DNA from: CAYZYO01 sp964482585 | GTDB lineage: Bacteria; Bacillota; Syntrophomonadia; Syntrophomonadales; Syntrophomonadaceae | Reading direction: 5' to 3' | Length of the DNA: 19,248 bases | Assembly (NCBI GenBank): GCA_964482585.1 | Contig: CAYZYO010000038.1 | Location: 1 to 19,248 of the forward strand | Shown here: one piece after another, positions 7,895-17,320 of the stretch | How positions within the stretch are numbered: position 1 is the first letter of the stretch | How the letters are laid out: each line of letters begins with the position of its first letter | Program-made: the position numbers and the translations under genes | Notes under the pieces: generated by a model | The model's input: the letters and a program-made list of their open reading frames with translations, nothing else | The model's database searches: none | What the model was told of the DNA's origin: nothing

Positions 7895-8650
7895 TTATTT
7901 TTTGATTTTATTTTTGATAAAGTAATGGATAATATGCCGATTGTTGGTTTTTCGTGGTTGGATTTCAAATTCTTTTAGTGATGAAATAAGCGGAGTTAGC
8001 TTGGAGTGCCCGTAGTTCCTGGTATCAAAGTCCGGGTATCTCTTATTGAGTTTTTTTCCTACTTCCCCCAAAAATGCCCATCCATCTTCATCAGAACTCT
8101 CGGTTATGATTATTCTTATAGTTTCTATTAGCTCTTTCCTATTTGCCATACCTTCTTTTGTTGGTACCTCTTGGGTTTCTATCCTTTCAGGGGTTTCATA
8201 AGCTTCTATAGGAGTCGCAGCTAAAACTTCAAGATATTTAAACTTTTCACAAGAAGCTATGAAGGGAGTAGGGGTTTTCCTTTCACCCATGCCAATTACA
8301 TACATTCCAGCTTCTCTTAAACGGGCAGCCAACTTAGTAAAATCACTATCACTGGAAACAATGCAAAAACCATCTACATTATTGGAATAGAGAATATCCA
8401 TGGCATCAATTATTAATGCCGCATCTGTTGCATTTTTTCCGGTTGTATAGCTATATTGTTGAATTGGGGTAATAGAGTAATTAAGCAGTACATTTTTCCA
8501 GGATGACATTTGAGGCTTGGTCCAATCTCCATAAATTCGCTTATAAGTAGGTATTCCATGGTTGGATATTTCATTAAATATGTACTTTATATATTTATCC
8601 GATACATTATCAGCATCAATTAAAACCGCGATTTGCTTATCATTTTCCAT
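7895..8650 (-). CDS. NYN/LabA-type PIN nuclease with C-terminal OST-HTH (LOTUS) domain
   Basis: Probable metal-dependent RNase with an RNA-binding tail, 251 residues. The NYN (LabA/DUF88) domain fills residues 5-145. All the acidic positions expected of a PIN-like active site are present: D12 and D14 in LIDADN, D76 in ATDAALIIDAMD, and D101/D103 in SSDSDF. After a linker (about 146-170), residues 171-250 match an OST-HTH/LOTUS domain (ELIETIRIIITE, DGWAFLGEVGKKLNKRYPDF, NYGHSKLTPLI), a winged-helix fold that binds RNA, notably G-quadruplex RNA in eukaryotic relatives. This two-domain form is widespread in bacteria but its substrate is not established. The ATG at 8650 is preceded by GGGGGGA; a good promoter lies upstream at 8691-8719. 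It appears to be a single-gene unit. Confidence 0.88.
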   Translation of the reverse strand: MENDKQIAVLIDADNVSDKYIKYIFNEISNHGIPTYKRIYGDWTKPQMSSWKNVLLNYSITPIQQYSYTTGKNATDAALIIDAMDILYSNNVDGFCIVSSDSDFTKLAARLREAGMYVIGMGERKTPTPFIASCEKFKYLEVLAATPIEAYETPERIETQEVPTKEGMANRKELIETIRIIITESSDEDGWAFLGEVGKKLNKRYPDFDTRNYGHSKLTPLISSLKEFEIQPRKTNNRHIIHYFIKNKIKK

Positions 8651-8690
8651 ATGGTATCCCCCCGTAATTTCACTAACCCGATGTAGTATT

Positions 8691-8719
8691 AGTATAATGA
8701 AACTTCACCTACTTAACAA
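8691..8719 (-). promoter_or_regulatory. Sigma-A-type promoter of the NYN/OST-HTH gene
   Basis: Reading the minus strand, TTGTTA (8719-8714), a 17-base spacer, then TATACT (8696-8691), about 40 bases before the ATG. Both hexamers are close to consensus and the spacing is ideal. Confidence 0.65.
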
Positions 8720-8761
8720 GTGAGTACCGGGCATTAAATTACATACCAAGGCGCAACAGGA

Positions 8762-8785
8762 ATAAGTTTCTGTCAGGCACCGGGG
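8762..8785. repeat. Copy of dispersed short repeat (AAGTT..TGTC..GCACC)
   Basis: ATAAGTTTCTGTCAGGCACC aligns with the copy at 18336-18357 (ACAAGTTGGTGTCTAAGCACC). It abuts the broken end of the SLH remnant at 8807-8961. Confidence 0.4.
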
Positions 8786-8806
8786 TTGTATTAACCTCTA
8801 CTTTAT

Positions 8807-8961
8807 TCACGAAGCTATCTTTTCAGAATCCTTAAAACTATCTGCAGGTCGCTTTTCATTTTCTTCTTCCATATCCAATAACCTGAAGAGTATTACTGCA
8901 GCTTCCTGGCGGCTTATTGCGGATTCATGGTGCCGTCAGCATCACCCTTAATGTAACCTGC
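8807..8961 (-). pseudogene. Frameshifted remnant of an SLH-domain (S-layer) protein
   Basis: Reading the minus strand from 8961 gives AGYIKGDADGTMNP, the second half of an SLH domain, followed by a stop. One frame over, starting at 8917, the domain continues as ISRQEAAVILFRLLDM, then a linker and FKDSEKIAS, the opening of the next SLH repeat, before a stop at 8809-8807. One lost base near 8917-8922 explains the shift. A further shift would continue as VNKVEV up to the repeat at 8762-8785. Upstream SLH sequence is missing, so this is a decayed fragment. It is not a copy of the SLH repeats of the intact neighbour (its sequence differs clearly), so it came from another surface protein. Confidence 0.7.
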
Positions 8962-9246
8962 TTATTTTGTTGCCGTCCCGCAACCTAGAAAGCAGAAAGC
9001 CAAAACCTCCTCTCTGAATTTCTGATGTTAGGTGTAAATTAAGATAAATCGGCTTCACCATTTCATAACCTTTAAATAAAACCATTATTAACAGAATTAT
9101 ATAACGAAATTTATTGCTGATGGTTTCAATCATTGCTTGAAGTGTTTCTGTTATTGCTTTCTACTGAACATATTAAATAAATCCTCCTTTAATTCCAGTA
9201 AATAAGCATCTTTAAAATTTTGCTTTTCTATGATTTGCAAAAGACA
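8962..9246 (-). other. Gene-free stretch with orphan ribosome binding site and 6-codon frame
   Basis: No intact gene. On the minus strand an excellent AAAGGAGG precedes an ATG at 9171, but the frame stops after six codons (MFSRKQ, 9171-9151). Further on, a 61-codon frame (9133-8948) has one hydrophobic helix but no ribosome binding site and runs into the SLH remnant in a different frame. The simplest reading is the wrecked 5' part of a surface-protein gene whose tail is the SLH remnant. Confidence 0.35.
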
Positions 9247-9285
9247 ATGAGAATAACCCGGGGTCTGACCCCGAGTTATTCTCAT
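9247..9285. repeat. 39-base near-perfect palindrome (GGGGTCtGACCCC core)
   Basis: ATGAGAATAAC-c-CGGGGTC (9247-9265) pairs with GACCCCG-a-GTTATTCTCAT (9267-9285): 18 of 19 pairs around a one-base centre. On the plus strand it is followed by a T-run (9289-9294), so it could stop plus-strand transcription, yet no plus-strand gene precedes it closely. It lies about 80 bases beyond the stop of the minus-strand S-layer gene and may act as that gene's terminator despite a poor U-tract. The GGGGTC/GACCCC core is typical of REP-like mobile palindromes. Confidence 0.55.
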
Positions 9286-9367
9286 AGCTTTTTTATTTAT
9301 GCCCTACCGGCTGTCCTTGCTTGTCACCAACATCAGGCTGGTGGCGACACCGAAGTATTTCCTGCTT

Positions 9368-12300
9368 CTACTCATTGAGGATGTTATAAAGAATCTGGGC
9401 CAGCTCTGCTCTGGTAGCAATTCCCTGGGGATCAAAAATATTGTTACCCTTACCTTTAATCCAACCAAGGGCCGATGCATTGGCCACAGCTTCCCTGGCC
9501 CAATTTGACACCTGATTGCGGTCAGCATAAGTTACACTCCCGCTGGTTTCCGTTATCTGGCCCACATTTTTAAAGTAGTTGTAAATAATGACTACCATTT
9601 CTTCCCGAGTTATGGCCCGGTCAGGCTCAAACCTGTTGTCTCCAACCCCCTGAGCCAGGCCTAACTGCTTGGCTGCCGCCAAAAATCCGGTGTACCAGCT
9701 ATTACCTGCATCAGAGTAGTTCTCTCCGCTCCTTTCCTCAATAGCCAGGGCCCGGCATAACATGGTTATGAATTCAGCTCTGGTAACGGTTTTATTGGGG
9801 GCGTATTCCTGTTCCGATACACCTTTGGCAATACCTTTTTCCGCTATAAAGAATAATGCATCATAGAACCAATCGTTTTTCTGAACATCAATAAAGGTAA
9901 GTTCAAAGCCAGGAGCAGAAATTTCCGGGGGCGTGGCCGGGGGTGCGGGCAGATCCGCATCGCCACCCTTATTGGAATTTCCCGTGGAGCCTCCAATGCT
10001 GGCCGGCAGCACCTTCACCAAAATCCTTTGCCTGATATTTTGATCTTCAGTTCTGGCAATAATGGAGGTTAAGCCTTCCTCCAAGCCCTGAATCCTACCG
10101 GTCTGATCAATGGCAGCTACCGAAGGATTGTCGGAGCTGTAAGACATTTTTTTATTTCTGGCATCAGCCGGTAATATTTCAGGGCTAAGGGTATAAGTAT
10201 CTCCCTTCTTTATGCTCAGGTCGGTCAAAACCTTGCCGTTCTGATCCAATATGACCATACAAGCAACACTTACCGGTGCAGGGGGATAAGCTACGGTTAC
10301 GGTAAAAGTAGTAGTCTTACTGCTATCATCCATAGAAGTTGCGGTAATTTGCGCCACGCCCTCACCTATGGCCAGGGCTTTTCCGTCATCTCTAATCTTA
10401 ACCACATCAGAATGGGAAGAAAGCAGCTGCACGGTTTTATCCAGGATTCCTTGCTCCCCGGGATTAACGGGGGTAAAGACTAATGCATTCATAATATTCT
10501 GGGTGATATCGAGCCCCGGCTCCACCGTTATATCGGTCCCGGTCAGACTATCAATCGGCGCCTCTGGCGGAACCGTTCCCGGCTCGGTATAGTCATCTAT
10601 CATGGAGAAACCGGCATAATCGGCCACTGCCTGGTTAACGGTAAGGCTATACTGCCCTCCTGCTGACATAGGTACATCAGCAACAAACCTTGCTACTTTA
10701 GTCAGGTTTAAGTTGTTTACCCCTGCTTTGACTGGAACCGGGTATTCGATGCTGCCCTTTACCAGGCTTCCCTGCTTGTCAGTAAGGCTAAGGGAATTTG
10801 GCTCTTCCAGGGATCGGATATCCATGTACTTGCTGAAATATACGTCCACATAGCGTCCGCCGCTGCCCCAAACGGTCTTTTCAACTACCGGCGGCTCCAG
10901 TTTCACCAAGGGGATATTAACCTCCAACTGGGGAGGAGGCACCGGCAAAGCGTCGCTGTAGGTGGTCTGATAGCCATCCTTGACGTACTGCACCATCCAC
11001 CAGCCTGGGGGTACATCCCAGGCGTATTTTCCTTCAGAGTTGGTGGTCTGGGGATTCTCCTGCAAATACCATTCGGCGTCCCAGAATTGCCACCCATCGC
11101 TGGCCTTGGCATCAGCTGCATTTGGGGCCGCATCTGGAGGAAGGAAAAGGGCTGTGGCAGTAACTCCTTCAATGCGGTTGTCTTCTACCCCTTCATATAC
11201 AAAGCCGCTGGGGTCTAAAAGCCAATAGGGTCTGAAAGGCTTTCTTCTGTACCGCCTATTTCTATCATCGTCGGTATCTATCCACTTGTCGCGTTGGTAT
11301 ACGTACCAGTACCAGTACCAATAGGAATCCATGGGTTGCAGATGCTTTCTCCGCCAATCCTCATATGGCTCATCGTAGTATTCTTCATATTCTTCCTCGT
11401 ATCCGGGCATAAGGCGAAACTGGCTCATTAACCTGTTATAATCTAATTCAAACTCATTGTCGAACATATCCCCCAGGAGCTTTCCGGATATTAAACCGGC
11501 TGCCCCTATTACCACCTGCCCCAGCAAGGGAACCAGATTTCCGGCTTCTGCCACCGAGCTTCCAATATAGCCCAGGGATTTACCCATTAAAATATCTTCT
11601 CCCATCATGGCGATCTGCCGGTCATAATACTCCGCCAAATGAGGTTCTAGATTGGGTCGTACATTTTCGTATTTGTGCATCAACTCAATCATTTTTCCAG
11701 TAGTGGCAAGATCCCCGGCCGCTCCTGCCAGCTCATTGGCATCGCTGGCCACGTCAAGGACCGTCTTGACGGTTCCCAGGCCTTTAAGCGCAGCCATAGG
11801 AGTAAACTGCTGTTGCTGATAGTCGGCCGGTTGAGGCAAAAGTCGCCGGTCCAGGTAAGCTGTTATCCTATATTTCCCATCTATAAGTTCATAGGAAAAA
11901 TCATAACCATAAAGTCCGTTCCCTAGATTGGTGCAGTTTTTAGCTTCCCGAGCATCAAAATCTGCGGGCTCAACGGTCATACTGGCAGTAATGCTCTTCT
12001 CCGGCATACTGAGTCTGAACTCGGGAATGTTCAAAGCATTTATATATCCGTCACTATCATACTCAATATACACGTCTTCGGAAGTAGTTCCCGGGTCGGT
12101 GAAGGCAGCTTCTGCATCTCTAAGCGATGCCGGGATCAAGTCCCGGTAGTATTCCGATATATTATCAGGCTCAACCAATATCTCCTCATAATCCACCATG
12201 ATTTCATCATTAGTATAGACAGCAAAAGGAATTATGGCTCTAAACTCATCGCCCTGACGGGTAGCAGCATATCCGGCAATCTTAACATCCCTTACCTTAT

Positions 12301-14928
12301 CGTTGTCACTAAAGGCCACGCTGACTAGAAAATCCCCATGCCCGCTCATGGCAAAGGGGAAAATAACGCTGCCGTCGGTAACTGGGATCTTTATTGAACT
12401 GGCGCCCTGTCCCAATGTAAAATCGGTCATTTTGACCCCTTCAATCCCAACCAGGATCAAATCCTTAGCCGAGTACTCCACTCCCTCTACCTCAGTTATG
12501 GCTGTTAGGTGATGGAAGAGGGGAGCGCCCATACTGGGAAGTGCCAGGCTGGCAGACCATTGGCCGGTTGGGGTGGCTTGGGTCTCACCTATTTTAATGT
12601 TGCCGTCATATAGTTCTACCTTATGGTTGGCAGGTGCCAGACCGCTGAACTTAACGGGCTTGGTCATAAGCTCTTTATCTATATCCAGGGGAGAGTCCAA
12701 AGTTATCATCTTGGTAGGGATTTGGCAGGTAGCAAACATTTCTGACCGCGGATTCCCCCCCACCACAAATCTCAGCTCGGCGCCGGCCTGGATGGTTTCG
12801 TACCCAACCGGGTTGTTGATCTGGACCTGATAAGTCAAAGTGCCGGCCGCTCCATTAATGCAATCTTTTAGATCAAGAGTTAGGGTGCCGGCACCCTGGT
12901 CGACCACCGGATTTATAGTTAAATCGCCCCGGGTCATCCGGTGCATGGCGGTATTGTCAACGTAGGTGGCGCCCTGTGGTATTTGTGCTACCAGATGCAG
13001 CTGGCTAGAGCTTATGATACTCATTTTATCATAATCATAGACTACCCTTAAGGTAACCATGCTGCCGGGCAGGGCTGCAGTCTTGTTGGCAGTAATACCG
13101 CTGGGCCCATTATACCTGAAGTAAAGATTTGATTTATTATAGCTTAACTCCTTTAGGCCCAGGTCTATGATTTCTCCGTCCTTGACCTGGAGGTTTTCCA
13201 TTCTAATGCAATCAGGATTATAGAGCCAATTGGAGTAATACATGCTGCCATTGCTCTCCCAGGTTAATACAATATTATAGCTCCCCTCCGGCAAGCTGCT
13301 GGCAATATAGGGGGCAGCTGACTCAACTCTGCTAACATATTGCCCATTATCGGCTTCATACGCATACAGGTACCTTTTTTCGCCTATCCTTGTACCTCCG
13401 TTGGAGTCTGTGACCTGGGCTCTTACGCTGCCTCTTTCAGTTAATAAAACTGTGACTTCAGCATAATTGTCCTCATTTATGACTGCCGTGGCTGATCCTT
13501 TTCCTAAACCAAAGTTTTTTCCATCGGCTGTTACCTCTACTATATCTCCCGGTTTTCCCGGTATGTAAAAATACCCTTGCCCATCGCTGCTATAGTTGAT
13601 GGCCCCGGTGGTTTGGTTCATGACCTTTACTTGCGTTCGGCCCACCAAACTCAGACCTTCTTGAACGGCATGCACGATAATCTTCCCGATATTTCCGGAT
13701 AGATCCTTGGTATCCAGATTTACCTTTACTGTGGGCTTTACATAGGGCGGTATGGTGATATCAAGGGTGTTAACTCCCTCCTCCAGGATAATAGTTTCGT
13801 GCTTTTCCATATTACTTACATAACAGGTTGCTTCAATTTCGCCCGGTATTTTGGCCAGCTCCAGGGTATACTTACCCTCTTGGTCGCTTTGCGTATTTAA
13901 GCTAATGCTTACGACGGGAACCCCGCCCTGGTATACGGTCTTGGCCAAGTATATATAAGCACCTGCTACCGGAACTCCACTGCTGTTCTTAACTGTACCG
14001 GTAAGGGTTACCATGGGGACTTTCTTTAAGCTGATTTCGAACTCATTGTCACCGATTGTAGTTATTTCTGCATTTAAAGACCCATCCTGGTACCAGTCAG
14101 ATCCATCATACTCATATGATTTATGGGTGGTGGTCAATTCAATCTGTGAACCTTTTAAAGCGTTGCTTATAAAATAAGGAGCTTCTGCTACCGCATAACC
14201 GTTGGTATCGGTGTTGGCATATCGGGTGGCTATGGTACCATTGGTACGGGTTGTTTTACCGGTTACCATGACCATTTTTAGCGGGAGCCCGGTATCATGG
14301 TCAATAACCCGGACTTTGACATTAGCGGGAGCGCTGATCTCATAACTATAAACCTGTTCCAATCCGCCCCGGATATCAATGGCCGGGCTTTGATACAGCA
14401 ATTGATAATTGGCATCAAAATGCCGAAGAATATAATCCCGAGAGCTATCCAGGCCTTCAACCGTAATATGGCCTTCAGTAAACTGCCCGGTAAAGCTGCC
14501 GCCACCTTTAGCACTGCTGATGGAGACCAATGACGAAGCCAAATGCTCAGGATCCATCTCGAGAGGCAGCTGCACGTTCACCTTAAGCCGACCCGCTACC
14601 CGGCAGTTAATCTCTGCTGTCAATGCGGTGCTTCCGGGCAGTTGGGCCTCCAGAGAGACTATTTCCCATATGTTTTCCATCAGAATAAAATCGGCAGTGT
14701 ATTTTTTGCTGCCAGCTGCGGTTTCAGCCAGGGTAAGTAAGCAGGTTTTTTCTTCGATATTGGTTCGTTCACTGTTCCATTCCCTGCAGTTTACGGTAAC
14801 CTCAGGCTGCAAGCCGGTTTCCGTGGTAATGAGTTCTATTTCCACTGTATCCCCCATATACAAGGAACCTTTAATGTTTTTGCGCGGGGCCTTAAGCTTT
14901 AATTCCAAGATCTCCGGCACGGCCAGTG
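9368..14928 (-). CDS. Giant S-layer/SLH surface protein, C-terminal part (continues across the N gap)
   Basis: Residues from about 456 to 2305 of a cell-surface protein whose N-terminal part is at 15029-16440; a GTG near 14920 that opens this frame is internal, not the start. Order of modules: beta-rich domains (to about base 14350); a carboxypeptidase-regulatory-like domain (LTGTVKNSSGVPVAGAYIYL, about 14010-13770); further such repeats; a DUF11-like beta domain (about 13130-12780); an Ig-like unit (about 12700-12440); a helical, glycine-zipper segment (about 11800-11430); an acidic/aromatic stretch including YWYWYWYVY (about 11410-11240); a module with DPSGFVYEGVEDNRIEGVTA (about 11220-10920) known from other Bacillota S-layer proteins; an SbsA-like Ig domain with FSKYMD; two Big_2-like domains (about 10560-10010); a proline-rich linker; and three SLH repeats (9900-9370) that anchor to secondary cell-wall polymer. 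Stop TAG at 9370-9368. Probable role: S-layer or large adhesin/scaffold; no enzyme domain recognised. Confidence 0.88.
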
Positions 14929-15083
14929 NNNNNNNNNNNNNNNNNNNNNNNNNNNNNNNNNNNNNNNNNNNNNNNNNNNNNNNNNNNNNNNNNNNNNNNN
15001 NNNNNNNNNNNNNNNNNNNNNNNNNNNNATGTTTTTGCGCGGGGCCTTAAGCTTTAATTCCAAGATCTCCGGCACGGCCAGTG
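14874..15083. other. Assembly gap: 100 Ns flanked by identical 55-base ends
   Basis: Bases 14929-15028 are exactly 100 Ns. The 55 bases before (14874-14928) and after (15029-15083) are identical and the identity stops precisely at the gap edges. This is what results when two contigs overlapping by one k-mer (k=55) are scaffolded without merging. Removing 155 bases (gap plus one copy) joins the two open frames exactly in register. A real tandem repeat or missing domain in the gap cannot be excluded from sequence alone. Confidence 0.85.
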
Positions 15084-16440
15084 AATCGGTGGTAACACTT
15101 ACCACAGGTCCATCCTTGGTCCACTGCCCATCCCCATCTCCGGCCTGCACCTGGAAATCATAAAGGGTAGAAGGAGCCAGTCCGGTAACTTGATAGGCAG
15201 CAGCTGTGGTGTCCAGGGTATGAATAAGCTCTCCGTCCTGATATATTCTATAGCCAGTCACCCCCTGGTCATCCTGGGCTGGGGTCCAGCTTAAGTTTAC
15301 CCTGTCAGTAGTAATATCGCTGGCGGTCAGCGTACTCTCTACCGGCCAGCTGGGGGGATCGCTGAGGGGCGGCTCCAGGGTGTTGACCGTAAGGCTGGGT
15401 CCGTCCCTGGTCCATTGATTCCCGGCATCCCCGGCCTGTACCTGGAAGTGGTATGAGGTAGCGGGAGCAAGATTGCTAATTTCAGTTTGGTTGACAGAGC
15501 CGGCAACTGTCCCCACCAGAATATCACCCTGATATATCTGATATTCACTCACCCCCAGATCATCCTGGGCTGGGGTCCAGCTTAAGTTTACCGAATTATG
15601 GGTGACCAGGGTGGTGGTCAGGCTACTCCCTTCCGGCCAGCTGGGAGGAGCAATACCAGTTGTGTCCTGTATGTTGATGCTTAAACTGACCTGGGGTCCT
15701 GCGCTCAACTCCACCGTTAATAACAGTTCCCCTACCGGCTGGGCGGCCAGATATTCCTTTCTAATAGTCAGAAAATACTGGTTTTCGCTGTCCTGAGTGA
15801 CACTGTAGTTTTCACTTCCTAGTGAAACCTGGTCCTTCTTCACATCAGTAATTGATAAAATATTATGCCACCATTGAATTTCAGTAACTACATCGGCCTG
15901 ATAAGCCGGGTTCTTATCAAAATCAGCTTGCTTCGGCGACAGATCGGCCCCCTCCGCCGGGGTACCAGTTACCTGTAAAGGCTCGGTTTCGGCATAATAG
16001 CCATTGCAGCTTACCTTAACTTTTCTACCGTCATCCCCCGCCGTCAAAATGGTTCCATGCGCAGGCTCGGTGCTAATCCCCATGCCAACGAAGTCACTGT
16101 ACTCTATTGGACCTATGGTAGATTCATCACTGTAATGCAGGGTTACCAACAAATTTTCATAGATGAAATTCCCGTAATCGTCATAAGATAACAAGTCCAG
16201 TGCTTCTCCCACGGTGTAGATCAGTTTGGGCTGTCGTTCCACCGTTATCCCGCTTACCGTTGGGGTTGCACTCTGTATACCCATGCCCCCGGCAGCATCA
16301 GCTTCTCCTCCCGAAATACCTTCAGCAACCCTGCTTGTAGCCTCATAGCTGTCAGCTAACGGAAGGGCTGTTGCTTGATTGATGGGAAATATGGTCAAAA
16401 CAAAAGCAGCAATTATAAACATGGCTACAATTTTTTTCAC
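15029..16440 (-). CDS. Giant S-layer/SLH surface protein, N-terminal part (signal peptide, X2, FN3)
   Basis: First part of the protein continued at 14928-9368. The start is the GTG at 16440: AAGGAGGTG lies 6 bases upstream, and from it begins a classical signal peptide (VKKIVAMFIIAAFVLTIFPI, likely cut after NQATA, residue 25). An ATG at 16485 would add 15 residues in front and has no ribosome binding site. Modules: an Ig-like domain (about residues 62-160, starting ITVERQPKLIYTVGEALDL); an X2-like (CBM_X2) domain at about 166-260 (LSPKQADFDKNPAYQ, then YLAAQPVGELLLTVEL); and two fibronectin type III domains at about 265-355 and 362-452, each with VNLSWTPAQDD. The two FN3 copies share a 33-base identical DNA block, so one is a recent duplicate. 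Collapsing the gap duplication gives one protein of about 2305 residues. No convincing promoter was found in the AT-rich leader. Confidence 0.88.
15269..15592. repeat. FN3-encoding DNA repeat, 291-base period
   Basis: A 33-base block is identical at 15269-15301 and 15560-15592, one FN3 period (97 codons) apart, and the segments around the conserved PSWP linker are also similar. This points to recent duplication or gene conversion of the FN3 unit. Confidence 0.7.
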
Positions 16441-16580
16441 GCTATACACCTCCTTCAATATATTCATTTTAATTTTATTAATCAACTGGCGATATTAATA
16501 GGCTAAATATGATTATTATTAGTATGAAAAATGCGATTTTTGAGGGGGGGGGGTATGACCTGGGGATCTTTGTTACCTGA

Positions 16581-16691
16581 TCTACTCCACTTGCCTTTGC
16601 TATTATTGAAGAAGATAAAGAAACCATTGTAGTAATACTTGCAGGTACCCGCGAGAATTTTTATGAAGAGCTAAAGCGATACATGAAGTAA
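16581..16691 (+). pseudogene. C-terminal fragment of a RelE/ParE-like toxin
   Basis: Thirty-six residues in frame after a TGA at 16578-16580, ending ILAGTRENFYEELKRYMK and a stop. The EEDKETIVVIL strand and GTRENFYxELKRYxK tail resemble the end of RelE/ParE-superfamily toxins, which are normally about 90-110 residues. There is no start codon or ribosome binding site; a few residues before the stop (YDLGIFVT) might belong to the same gene. Just upstream is a run of ten Gs (16544-16553). Read as the remains of a lost toxin gene; the family call is by resemblance only. Confidence 0.4.
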
Positions 16692-16711
16692 GAGCCTCTT
16701 CAGCCCCTATA

Positions 16712-16835
16712 TGTCAGAATAGTTGTCGTGTAGATGATATAATATTTTGAGAAAGGTTGGATCTGCATGACAGTAAATAAAAGTTATACAAAAGAGTTTA
16801 AAGAAAACATTATACATTATCAGTGCTTTCTATGA
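16712..16835 (+). mobile_element. Left-end remnant of a probable IS3-type insertion sequence
   Basis: A frame starting at ATG 16767 reads MTVNKSYTKEFKENII and then leaves any recognisable family within two or three codons, stopping at 16835. The xYTKEFKExI opening is typical of OrfA (helix-turn-helix) proteins of IS3-family elements. The preceding bases (TGTCAG from 16712, TATAAT near 16739, GAAAGG before the ATG) would fit the left end with its promoter, but no inverted repeat partner or rest of the element is present. The sequence changes to alcohol dehydrogenase at about 16819. Confidence 0.4.
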
Positions 16836-17163
16836 TCCTCATGGAGCCGGGATGGCAGTTATAACGCCGGCCTGGATGCGCTATGTTTATCGGGAGGATT
16901 TGGATACCTTTACTCGTTTCGCCCAAAAGATTTTTGGCATTGAGAGCGGGAGCGCTGAAGAAAAGGCCCAAGTGGGCATTGAGCAGCTAAGGGGGTTTTT
17001 GCGGGACATTGGAGCCCCCCTTAGCCTGCAGGATTTAGGGGTGGAATACCAGGACCTGGAGAAGATGGCTGAAAACGCGGTTCAAGCCAGAACTCTGGGT
17101 CGGCTCAAACCCTTGCAGAAGGAGGATGTGCTAGCCATTTACCAGCTGGCCTGGGAGCGGTAA
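16819..17163 (+). pseudogene. C-terminal third of an iron-containing (butanol-type) alcohol dehydrogenase
   Basis: Encodes the last ~114 residues of a group III Fe-dependent alcohol dehydrogenase (whole proteins are about 385-390 residues). The reading begins SAFYDPHGAGMAVITPAWMR, which holds the last metal-ligand histidine motif (HGAG), and continues through the helical C-terminal domain (DLDTFTRFAQKIFGI, GIEQLRGFLRDIGAP, LQKEDVLAIYQLAWER) to a natural stop. The NAD(P)-binding domain and the other metal ligands are missing, so the product cannot be an active dehydrogenase. An ATG at 16852 opens the frame but has no ribosome binding site. Upstream it joins directly onto the IS3-like remnant, implying an insertion followed by deletion. 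Confidence 0.85.
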
Positions 17164-17228
17164 GGTTTTGATAATGGGGAGGTTGATGTCTATAAAGCAC
17201 TACATAAACATCATAATCGGTAGTCTAC

Positions 17229-17284
17229 ACAAATACATATAGCTACTGTATATTTGTTGAAATTCCGTCTTAAGGGCGTATAAT
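17229..17284 (+). promoter_or_regulatory. Promoter and probable operator of the RelB-zeta operon
   Basis: TTGAAA (17257-17262), a 16-base spacer and TATAAT (17279-17284) form a strong sigma-A-type promoter about 37 bases before the antitoxin start. An inverted repeat ACAAATA (17229-17235) / TATTTGT (17251-17257) lies directly upstream and touches the -35 box, a likely site for autorepression by the ribbon-helix-helix antitoxin. Confidence 0.6.
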
Positions 17285-17320
17285 AAAGATATAGAGCAGT
17301 TGTGAAAGGAGGCGCAGCCC

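Noticed and set aside
8948..9133. 61-codon minus-strand frame with one hydrophobic helix
   Set aside because: No ribosome binding site, no recognisable family, and it overlaps the SLH remnant in a different frame.
14920..14920. GTG at 14920 as start of an independent 1850-residue gene
   Set aside because: It lacks a ribosome binding site and signal peptide, and the same residues continue the upstream frame.
14874..15083. True 55-base tandem repeat or inverted-repeat element at the gap
   Set aside because: Identity ending exactly at both gap edges and the frame restored by collapse fit a k-mer overlap much better.
16544..16553. Run of ten Gs as a phase-variation tract
   Set aside because: It lies outside any intact gene, in decayed sequence, and its length may not be reliable in the assembly.
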